Part shown: positions 57,259 through 64,000 of the stretch, one piece after another | Layout of the letters: each line of letters begins with the position of its first letter | Position numbering within the stretch: the first letter of the stretch is position 1 | Assembly (NCBI RefSeq): GCF_000017185.1 | Contig: NC_009635.1 | Location: 374,563 to 438,562, forward strand | Source: Methanococcus aeolicus Nankai-3 | GTDB lineage: Archaea > AGJL01 > Methanococci > Methanococcales > Methanococcaceae | DNA length: 64,000 bases | Direction of reading: 5' to 3' | Position numbers and translations under genes: made by a program | Notes under the pieces: model-generated | Database searches by the model: none | Seen by the model: only the letters and a program-made list of their open reading frames with translations | What the model was told of the DNA's origin: nothing

Positions 57259-59979
57259 ATGAAAATTTCAGTAATAGGAACAGGATATGTTGGCTTAATT
57301 CAAAGTGTAGGTTTGGCAGAGTTTGGATTTGATGTAGTAGGTATAGATATAGACGAAACTAAGGTAAAACGACTTAATGAGGGTAAATGTCCATTGTATG
57401 AAGATGGTTTGGAGGAGCTCCTAACAAATAATATAAATAAAAACTTAAAATTTACAACCTCATACCAGGAGATAAAAGATAGTGATATTATTTTTCTATG
57501 TGTGGGGACCCCCCAAGATGAAAAAGGAAATGCAGATTTAAGATTTATTTACTCCGCCACAGAATCGATTAAAAAACAGCTAACAAAGGACAGTTATAAA
57601 GTTATAGTTCTAAAATCCACAGTACCAATTGGAACAAATAGAAAAATTAAGGAATCGTTAAAGGATTATATCGTTGATGTTGTTTCAAATCCTGAATTTT
57701 TAAGGGAGGGAATTGCAGTAGATGATTTCTTTAATCCTGAAAGAATTGTATTGGGATTTGAAAATTTAGAAAATAAAAAACCAATTGAAGCGATGAAAAA
57801 AATATATGGGGAATTTGAAGATAAGGGAGCTCCCATAATTATCACAGATTGGGAAAGTGCTGAAATGATAAAATATGCTTCCAATGCCTTTTTAGCTACA
57901 AAAATTTCCTTTGCAAATGAATTATCAAAATTATCCGATGAAGTTGGTGCAGATATAAAAACCATAAGTGAGGCCATGGGAATCGATAAAAGGATTGGAA
58001 ACAAGTTTTTAAACGCTGGAATAGGCTATGGCGGAAGCTGCTTCCATCCTGATGAAATACTATTTGTGGATTTTGGAGATGGATTAGAATGTATGGCATT
58101 TAAAGAACTATTTGACGAGCTCAGTAGAGACAATAATAGAAGTGTGAAAATATTATCCATCAATAAAAATTTAAAATTGGATTTAGCAAATCTAAAATTA
58201 ATAACAAAAAGAGATTACTCTGATGATTTAATTGTTTTAAAAACGACAATGGGAAGAGAAATAAAAATAACAAAAGACCATCCTGTTGTTGTGTTGAATG
58301 GAGATAAACTACATGTTAAATTAGCGGAAAATATTAAAGAAGGGGATGAAATAGCACTACCTAAGGGGGAATTTAATAGTAATAGTAATATTAATAATAT
58401 AATTACAATCGATATATTGGAAGAAATAAAAAATACCCCATTAATTGAAAAAACATATTTAAATAATAAAAATATGGTGTTAAATGAATTTGAGAATATA
58501 AGAGCTCATCTATCAAACAAATATATTCACGATATAAAGAAGAATGGAACCGTAAGAGCAAAGGATATGTTACCAATAAGAAGCATATTAAATAAATATA
58601 ATTATAATTCAAATAGGCTATTCACCGTTAGAAGCAAATCTACAACAATTCCATCAGTTATAAAAATAGACGGCGATTTTGCTAGATTAATAGGATATTA
58701 TTTAGCAGAAGGTTGGATTTCAGAGGATGGTAAAAAAAATGGTGCTATTAGAAAAAGAATTAGTTTTTCATTCGGAGCTCATGAGGAAGAATATATCAAC
58801 GATGTTAAAAATATATTGAATAAATTGGATATAAATTATATCGAAAAAATTAGAAATGGTTCCCATTCCATAATAATATCTTCAAAATTGTTGGCATATA
58901 TCTTCGAAGAGGCATTAAAATGTGGAAATAATTGTTATAACAAGCAAATACCGCCACAAATATTTAATTCACCATCAGATATTAAATGGGAATTCTTAAA
59001 AGGTATTTTAAGGGGAGATGGAGGTATTGTTAAATTAAATAATAACAAGAACCTAAACATTGAATATGGAACAGTCAGTAAAAAATTGGCAAATTCTTTG
59101 ATGATATTATTACAATCGTTGGGCATAATCACATCATTAAAAAGATGCTACAATAACAAAAGCACAACATTAACCTATATTATAAGGATAAACGGATTAA
59201 ACCAGGTTAAAAAAATCGGAGAATTATTTGGGGATAAATGGAACAATTACAAAGAAATTGCAGATAATTATGAAAGAAATATAAAACCTATTGGTTATAA
59301 AAAATTTGATAACTATGCATCATTAAAGGTTAAATCCGTTGAAAGAGAATATTATGGCGGAGAAGTATATAGTGTAGAAACAGATAATAATTTGTTAATA
59401 TCTTCTTATGGATTGTTAATTCATAACTGCTTCCCAAAAGATGTTAGGGCACTTATAAATCAGTTTGAAAACCACAATATCTCCCCAAAATTGATTAAAG
59501 CCACAGATGAAGTAAATGATGAACAAATAAAATGGTTCTTCGATAAAATTAAAAATTATTATAACAACGATATTAATCAAAAAACCTTTGCAGTGTTGGG
59601 ATTGGCATTTAAGCCAAATACTGATGATTTAAGAGAAAGCAGAGGTATAAAATTAATTGATTTGCTGTTAGAAGATGGTGCAATAGTTAAGGGCTTCGAT
59701 TATGTTGAGAAAGCGAGAGAAAATACCATTAATAAATATAAGTTGGATAAATCAAAAGCATTTTATGGATATAATTTATATGTATTAGATGATTTATACG
59801 AAACTGTAAAAGATGTTGATGCCATTATAATAACTACGGAATATGATTTCAATGATGAAGATTGGGAAAAAATAAACAAATTAGTTAAGGATAAAGTTGT
59901 ATTTGATGGTAGAAATATTCTCGATATGGACAAAATAAAGAAATTGGGATTTGAGTATTATGGGGTAGGTAGGAAATGA
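57259..59979 (+). CDS. UDP-glucose 6-dehydrogenase precursor with intein
   Basis: The 906-residue precursor contains a 443-residue host enzyme split by a 463-residue intein. The host starts MKISVIGTGYVGLIQSVGLA with the NAD loop, has IFLCVGTPQ and SNPEFLREG, and its active site is GYGGSC, where the intein begins at Cys261. After the intein the host resumes CFPKDVRAL at Cys724, so splicing rebuilds GGSCFPKD. It makes UDP-glucuronate (or a related uronate) from UDP-sugars. It shares four bases with the epimerase gene that follows. Confidence 0.95.
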   Translation: MKISVIGTGYVGLIQSVGLAEFGFDVVGIDIDETKVKRLNEGKCPLYEDGLEELLTNNINKNLKFTTSYQEIKDSDIIFLCVGTPQDEKGNADLRFIYSATESIKKQLTKDSYKVIVLKSTVPIGTNRKIKESLKDYIVDVVSNPEFLREGIAVDDFFNPERIVLGFENLENKKPIEAMKKIYGEFEDKGAPIIITDWESAEMIKYASNAFLATKISFANELSKLSDEVGADIKTISEAMGIDKRIGNKFLNAGIGYGGSCFHPDEILFVDFGDGLECMAFKELFDELSRDNNRSVKILSINKNLKLDLANLKLITKRDYSDDLIVLKTTMGREIKITKDHPVVVLNGDKLHVKLAENIKEGDEIALPKGEFNSNSNINNIITIDILEEIKNTPLIEKTYLNNKNMVLNEFENIRAHLSNKYIHDIKKNGTVRAKDMLPIRSILNKYNYNSNRLFTVRSKSTTIPSVIKIDGDFARLIGYYLAEGWISEDGKKNGAIRKRISFSFGAHEEEYINDVKNILNKLDINYIEKIRNGSHSIIISSKLLAYIFEEALKCGNNCYNKQIPPQIFNSPSDIKWEFLKGILRGDGGIVKLNNNKNLNIEYGTVSKKLANSLMILLQSLGIITSLKRCYNNKSTTLTYIIRINGLNQVKKIGELFGDKWNNYKEIADNYERNIKPIGYKKFDNYASLKVKSVEREYYGGEVYSVETDNNLLISSYGLLIHNCFPKDVRALINQFENHNISPKLIKATDEVNDEQIKWFFDKIKNYYNNDINQKTFAVLGLAFKPNTDDLRESRGIKLIDLLLEDGAIVKGFDYVEKARENTINKYKLDKSKAFYGYNLYVLDDLYETVKDVDAIIITTEYDFNDEDWEKINKLVKDKVVFDGRNILDMDKIKKLGFEYYGVGRK
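58039..59427 (+). other. Intein in UDP-glucose dehydrogenase
   Basis: Residues 261-723 of the precursor. It starts with Cys and ends with His-Asn (LLIHN) followed by Cys, the classical splicing residues. Block B-like TKDHPVV follows near residue 335. Two LAGLIDADG-type motifs, LIGYYLAEGW (477-486) and LKGILRGDGG (580-589), mark a homing endonuclease domain with apparently intact acidic residues (E484, D587). Its host site is the catalytic cysteine region, where excision is essential for activity. Confidence 0.95.
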
Positions 59980-60956
59980 AATATAAAAATATTTTAATAA
60001 CTGGAAGTGCGGGATTTATTGGATTTCATTTAAGCAAATATTTATTGGAAAATTATAATAATGTCCAAGTCATTGGGATTGATAATCTAAATAATTACTA
60101 CAATCCCCTTTTAAAGGAAAAGAGAAATGATATCTTAAAAAATTATGAAAATTACAACTTTATTAAAGCTGATTTTTCTAACTGGAATGATTTGGAAAAT
60201 AATCTAAAAAATAAAGATATTGATTTAATAGTTCATCTCGGAGCTCAGGCTGGTGTGAGGTACTCTTTGGAGAATCCTTGGGCCTATGAAAAATCAAACC
60301 TATTAGGAACGATGAATATATTTGAGCTCGCTAGAAAGCTAAATATAGAAAAGGTTGTTTATGCTTCTTCATCATCAGTATATGGAGGGAATAAAAAGAT
60401 TCCATTTAGTGAAGATGATATCGTGGATAAACCTGTTTCTTTATATGCTGCAACAAAAAAATCAAATGAATTAATGGCACATACTTACCACCATTTATAC
60501 GACATTAAGATGATAGGATTAAGATTTTTTACAGTTTATGGGGAGTATGGAAGACCTGATATGGCATATTTTAAATTTGCAAAAAAAATACTGTCAAATG
60601 AACCTATTGACATATATAACTATGGAGATATGGAAAGAGATTTTACCTATATATCCGATGTTGTGGACGGCATAATTTCATCAATTGAAAAAGATTTTGA
60701 TTATGAAATTTTTAATTTGGGAAACTCCCGACCTGTTAAGTTGATGTATTTTGTGGAGCTCCTTGAAAAATACCTTAACAAAGAGGCAGAAAAGAACTTT
60801 TTGCCCATGCAAGATGGGGATGTTTTAAGAACTTATGCGGATTTAAATAAAAGCAGTAAATTATTAAATTATAATCCAAAGGTTTCTATTGAAGAAGGGC
60901 TGAAAAGGTTTTGTAATTGGTTTTTAGAGAATAAGGAGTGGCTATTGGTGTTGTAA
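59976..60956 (+). CDS. UDP-glucuronate 4-epimerase type enzyme
   Basis: A 326-residue short-chain dehydrogenase. GSAGFIGFHLSKYLLE is the NAD loop, HLGAQAGVRYSLENPWAYEKSN is characteristic of the glucuronate epimerase group (key AGVRYS), and ASSSSVYGG and YAATKKSNELMAHTYHHLY carry the active-site residues. It would convert UDP-glucuronate to UDP-galacturonate. It overlaps the dehydrogenase by four bases, giving a two-step uronate module. One GGAGCTCC lies near the end. Confidence 0.9.
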   Translation: MKYKNILITGSAGFIGFHLSKYLLENYNNVQVIGIDNLNNYYNPLLKEKRNDILKNYENYNFIKADFSNWNDLENNLKNKDIDLIVHLGAQAGVRYSLENPWAYEKSNLLGTMNIFELARKLNIEKVVYASSSSVYGGNKKIPFSEDDIVDKPVSLYAATKKSNELMAHTYHHLYDIKMIGLRFFTVYGEYGRPDMAYFKFAKKILSNEPIDIYNYGDMERDFTYISDVVDGIISSIEKDFDYEIFNLGNSRPVKLMYFVELLEKYLNKEAEKNFLPMQDGDVLRTYADLNKSSKLLNYNPKVSIEEGLKRFCNWFLENKEWLLVL

Positions 60957-60958
60957 AT

Positions 60959-62479
60959 ATGGACTATAAAGAAAGGGCAATAAAAGGTATTAGTTGGAAT
61001 TTTCTATTATTAATATTGGCGGCTCCCATTGGCTATTTAGTCAGGATGTTATATGCAAATGAAATTCCTAAATTGGAAGTTGGTCTATTTTATGCTGTTT
61101 TGGATTTTTGTTGTATGGTTGCTATTTTTAAAGATTTGGGTTTAAGTGCTGCATTAGTTAGGTTTATTCCAAAATTTATACATGAAAAAAGAAATGATTT
61201 AGTCAAATCAGCGATAGTAAGTGTTGGTATTTTACAGAGCTCTGTATCGTTGTTAATAACCATTGGAATTATTTTACTTTCTCCTTTAATAGCGAAATAT
61301 TATATAAACAATCAGGGGCAATTTATAGGGCATTTAGATTTGGTTATTAATGTTTTAATTATTTTGAGTATAGGATATTGGTTTCAGAGTATAATGGATG
61401 TCATTAGAAATGCCATACAGGGCTTTCAAAATCAGAAGTATTTTGGAACTAGTAATTTTGTTAAGATTTCTTTAGTTTTGATTTCATCAGTAATATTCAT
61501 CTATATTTTAGATATACACAATGTTTTTGCTCCAAGTTATGCATACACCATAACCCCAATATTAATGATATTAATCTATGCTTCCATATTTATTAAAAAG
61601 ATTTTTCCAGAGTTTTTTAAGGGGAGATTTATTTTCTCAAAAAAACTAATTAAAGATTTATTTTCTTATGGGCTACCTGTTATGATGGGTAGTGCAGGGA
61701 GTTTAATTTTAGGCTATGTTGATGGAATTTGTTTAACTTACTTTACAGGTTTAAATGCAGTTGCTGATTATAGAAATGTGGCAATGCCTACGGTTAGTAT
61801 TTTAGGTTATTTTGCAAGTGCTGTTGGTGCAGTCTTATTTCCAATGAGTTCCGAGTTATGGGAAAAGGGGCATAAAGAAGCATTAAGGTATGGAGTTGAA
61901 AGGATTTGTTTGTATTCTTTTGTTTTAGTTTTACCGATGGCAATATTGATGGCATATTTTCCAACAGTTGTTGTTAATTTACTATTTAACGCTCAATATT
62001 TGCCCGCAGCAGACGCCATAAGAATATTAAGTTTAGGAACCGTTTTTATGACTTTAAATGGGATTGGATTTACAGTATTAAATGGTATTGGAAAGCCTTC
62101 ATTATCAACTAAAATTTTATATTTTGGGGCGACATTTAACTTAATTTTCAATCTTTTATTAATTCCAAAATTTGGAATTATTGGAGCATCTATAACCACC
62201 GTCTTAGGATACTTCATAATGTGGATTTTTCAGATGAAATATTTATCTAAATTTTTAGAGCATAAATTTTTAAATAAAAATTGGATATTAATTATATTCA
62301 TTGGAATTTTTAGTTTAATTCCAATTATATTCATCAAAGATTTAATCAATAATATGTTTTTAGAGTTGGCTGTTTGCGGAATTGTTTATTTTGGAATATA
62401 TATGTTGGGAATATTTGGACTAAAAATAATAAATATAAATGAGATTAATGATATTATTGGCAAAATTATAAAGAGGTAA
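60959..62479 (+). CDS. Second polysaccharide flippase
   Basis: About 506 residues and 12-14 hydrophobic segments, with an RAIKGISWNFLLL N-terminus and a VGLFYAVLDF segment similar to the flippase family. ATG 60959 is preceded by GGTG with eight bases between, inside the end of the epimerase frame; an upstream GTG is less suitable. The protein contains long hydrophobic repeats but no catalytic motif, as expected for a transporter. Confidence 0.88.
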   Translation: MDYKERAIKGISWNFLLLILAAPIGYLVRMLYANEIPKLEVGLFYAVLDFCCMVAIFKDLGLSAALVRFIPKFIHEKRNDLVKSAIVSVGILQSSVSLLITIGIILLSPLIAKYYINNQGQFIGHLDLVINVLIILSIGYWFQSIMDVIRNAIQGFQNQKYFGTSNFVKISLVLISSVIFIYILDIHNVFAPSYAYTITPILMILIYASIFIKKIFPEFFKGRFIFSKKLIKDLFSYGLPVMMGSAGSLILGYVDGICLTYFTGLNAVADYRNVAMPTVSILGYFASAVGAVLFPMSSELWEKGHKEALRYGVERICLYSFVLVLPMAILMAYFPTVVVNLLFNAQYLPAADAIRILSLGTVFMTLNGIGFTVLNGIGKPSLSTKILYFGATFNLIFNLLLIPKFGIIGASITTVLGYFIMWIFQMKYLSKFLEHKFLNKNWILIIFIGIFSLIPIIFIKDLINNMFLELAVCGIVYFGIYMLGIFGLKIININEINDIIGKIIKR

Positions 62480-62485
62480 GCAATC

Positions 62486-63175
62486 ATGAAAAATAAAATC
62501 CTTGCATTAATCCCCGCAAGAGGGGGAAGTAAAGGACTTCCAAGAAAAAATATAAAACCACTGTTGGGAAAGCCTTTAATTGCTTGGACAATTGAGCAAG
62601 CAAAGAATAGCAAGTATGTAGATAAGGTTGTTGTATCTACTGATGATGAAGAAATTGCAGAAATTTCAAGAAAATATGGAGCAGAAGTTCCATTTTTAAG
62701 GCCGAAAGAATTGGCAAGAGATGATTCCCCTACAATTGATACAATTATGCATGCAACAAACTGGTTTGAAGAAAGAGGGGAAATTTTTGATATTATTGTA
62801 TTACTTCAGCCAACATCACCATTAAAAACTACTGAGGATATTGATAATGCAATTGAACTATTTTTAAATAATAAAAATGCTCTATCATTAGTTAGTGTTA
62901 AAGAAAATGAACATCCGCCATTTTGGAGTTTTAAAATTGAAAACGACTATATAAAACCACTATTTGGAAATGAATATATTAATAAAAGGAGACAAGAACT
63001 CCCAAAATGCCATATACCAAATGGTGCAATATTTATATCCTATATTAAGGTATTAAAAGAATATAGGACATTTTACACTCCAAAAACAATATCCTACATA
63101 ATGCCACCAGAAAGAAGTGTTGATATTGATAATGAATTTGATTTTCTATTGGCTGAATTTATCTTAAAAAAATAA
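62486..63175 (+). CDS. Acylneuraminate (nonulosonate) cytidylyltransferase
   Basis: A 229-residue enzyme that activates a nonulosonic acid as its CMP derivative. ALIPARGGSKGLPRKNI is the CTP-binding signature, LLQPTSPLKTTEDID and CHIPNGAIFIS follow, and PPERSVDIDNEFDFLLAE is the metal-binding end. Whether the substrate is sialic, legionaminic or pseudaminic acid cannot be told. No NeuB-type synthase is visible in this window; it may lie beyond the right edge. Confidence 0.9.
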   Translation: MKNKILALIPARGGSKGLPRKNIKPLLGKPLIAWTIEQAKNSKYVDKVVVSTDDEEIAEISRKYGAEVPFLRPKELARDDSPTIDTIMHATNWFEERGEIFDIIVLLQPTSPLKTTEDIDNAIELFLNNKNALSLVSVKENEHPPFWSFKIENDYIKPLFGNEYINKRRQELPKCHIPNGAIFISYIKVLKEYRTFYTPKTISYIMPPERSVDIDNEFDFLLAEFILKK

Positions 63176-63186
63176 AAAGTGATACA

Positions 63187-63858
63187 ATGAAAAATTCTGT
63201 ATATTCCCATCAACTTGTTATATATAAGATCATAAAAAATTTATGTACAAATAAAATATTATATGGCATATTTAGAATTTTAGAAGAAGCCAGATGGGAA
63301 TACGAATATAAAAGATATCGGGAAAAATACGATATTCATCCAACATTTAGATTCAATGGTCCAGGAATTACTCTTTACGGCAATGGTAAAATAATATTGG
63401 GGGAAAATTCATATATTGGTAGATACAGCTCTATTCAATCGGTAGATGGATGTATTGTGAAAATTGGTAATAATTGTGCAATTAGTCATTATGTTATGAT
63501 TTATACTGCAAATGCTGTTGCTGATCAAGATTTTAATAAGCCCAGAGACCAAAGAAAAATTAAAAAGGGTAATGTAATAATAGAAGATTTTTGTTGGATT
63601 GGTGCTCAAACATTTATTACTGAAGGAGTAAATATAGGTCAAAATGCTGCTGTTGTTGGAGCGAATTCTGTTGTTACAAAAGATATTCCCCCACATTCAA
63701 TTGCAGTAGGATGTCCCACAAAAGTTATAAAATTTAAATCTTATTTAAATGATAAAGACATAATAAAATTAGCAAAAGATTACTGGAACATTTTACATCA
63801 AAATCTTAAAAAACATTTACTTACCCAATATGAAGAACTAAATAATTTAGGGGATTAA
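63187..63858 (+). CDS. Hexapeptide-repeat acyltransferase
   Basis: A 223-residue protein whose middle forms a left-handed beta-helix: GPGITLYGNGKIILGENSYIG, then IGNNCAISH, VIIEDFCWIGAQTFITEGVNIGQNAAVVGAN and SIAVGCPTKVIK (cited by key residues). These are the repeats of sugar O- or N-acetyltransferases. The N-terminal 55 residues are helical and basic. It follows the nonulosonate gene by 11 bases and probably acetylates a glycan or nucleotide sugar. Confidence 0.88.
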   Translation: MKNSVYSHQLVIYKIIKNLCTNKILYGIFRILEEARWEYEYKRYREKYDIHPTFRFNGPGITLYGNGKIILGENSYIGRYSSIQSVDGCIVKIGNNCAISHYVMIYTANAVADQDFNKPRDQRKIKKGNVIIEDFCWIGAQTFITEGVNIGQNAAVVGANSVVTKDIPPHSIAVGCPTKVIKFKSYLNDKDIIKLAKDYWNILHQNLKKHLLTQYEELNNLGD

Positions 63859-63868
63859 AATGTGAGAC

Positions 63869-64000
63869 ATTCAAAAGGAATTAATTAAAAAGATTCTAAA
63901 ATATAAAATAACGAGAAAACTAGTAATTAAATATGGCCACACAATAACATGGTTAAAATATGTTAGATATTTTATTAAACCTCCAAAAGTTCCAAAAACT
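63869..64000 (+). CDS. Start of an unidentified gene running off the window
   Basis: An open frame from 63866 to the window end reads IQKELIKKILKYKITRKLVI and continues with an aromatic-rich stretch, plausible for the N-terminus of a glycan-related enzyme. The only ATG nearby (63860) is followed at once by TGA in this frame. An ATT at 63869 lies after TGTGAGAC. Too short to classify. Confidence 0.4.
   Translation, partial: MQKELIKKILKYKITRKLVIKYGHTITWLKYVRYFIKPPKVPKT

Larger units (their letters stand above)
1742..60762. repeat. Dispersed palindrome GGAGCTCC, 40 copies
   Basis: Core starts: 1742, 2105, 3556, 4902, 7048, 8827, 11236, 11329, 13069, 13700, 14973, 16102, 16194, 16400, 16855, 19627, 20210, 20232, 21387, 22716, 23574, 23650, 37581, 40607, 40883, 42560, 44307, 44638, 44874, 47059, 48859, 51867, 53387, 54475, 54566, 55255, 57062, 57414, 57827, 60755. 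About a third extend to GGGAGCTCCC. Roughly 32 are in genes and eight between genes, in all frames. Counts were made by eye. Confidence 0.9.

Noticed and set aside
1-64000. tRNA, rRNA or other RNA genes
   Set aside because: No GC-rich islands or tRNA-like T-loop patterns stood out; none could be supported by eye.
1-64000. A transposase or integrase for the MITE-like copies
   Set aside because: All long frames were examined and none looks like a transposase or recombinase.

Overview
The window is about 30% G+C (estimated by eye) and reads as a chromosomal segment of a hydrogenotrophic methanogen of the Methanococcales. The evidence is a complete energy-converting hydrogenase A (Eha) gene set, a probable methanogenesis-marker fragment, archaeal-type genes throughout, ribosome-binding sites of the GGTGA type placed 3-8 bases before most starts, and an intein in the catalytic cysteine site of UDP-glucose dehydrogenase. 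The intein and the gene content suggest Methanococcus aeolicus or a close relative. That species name is an inference.

Layout. (1) 0-2.4 kb: end of a probable methanogenesis marker 8 gene, then argF and a ZPR1 zinc-finger gene on the minus strand. (2) 2.4-14.6 kb: a MITE-like repeat, a helix-turn-helix regulator, then ehaA-ehaO, three ferredoxin/polyferredoxin genes and a CBS-domain gene; ksgA follows convergently. (3) 15.5-23.6 kb: galU, an epimerase gene and rfbA-rfbB-rfbD-rfbC (dTDP-rhamnose), interrupted by one AAA ATPase gene and a second MITE-like copy, and followed by a damaged archaeal ATPase gene. (4) 23.8-31.4 kb: a CDP-3,6-dideoxyhexose (tyvelose-type) cassette with a matching family 2 glycosyltransferase and a flippase. 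(5) 31.4-37.7 kb, minus: a large membrane protein and four glycosyltransferases, one of them a family 9 (heptosyltransferase-type) enzyme. (6) 37.8-44.0 kb, minus: gmd-like, hldD-like, gmhB, the two halves of hldE, gmhA and manC, which together form an apparently complete ADP-heptose pathway plus GDP-mannose. (7) 44.3-49.3 kb, minus: two large secreted, sequon-rich proteins, candidate acceptors of the glycans. (8) 49.4-55.2 kb, minus: a MoxR ATPase / DUF58 / DUF4350-like / DUF4129-like envelope cluster. (9) 55.5-64 kb, plus: small membrane proteins, intein-bearing UDP-glucose dehydrogenase, UDP-glucuronate 4-epimerase, a second flippase, an acylneuraminate cytidylyltransferase, a hexapeptide acetyltransferase and a cut-off gene.

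Taken together, about two thirds of the window makes activated sugars (UDP-Glc/GlcA/GalA, dTDP-Rha, CDP-tyvelose type, ADP-heptose, GDP-Man, a CMP-nonulosonate) and assembles and exports glycans, probably for S-layer and archaellum glycoproteins. Two genome-scale signals overlie this. One is a HIP1-like palindrome, GGAGCTCC, present 40 times but absent from 23.7-37.5 kb. The other is a family of short inverted-repeat elements and hairpins in intergenic DNA, some of which have entered genes in frame. Several genes appear to lack ATG/GTG/TTG and have an ATT codon at the normal ribosome-binding distance.
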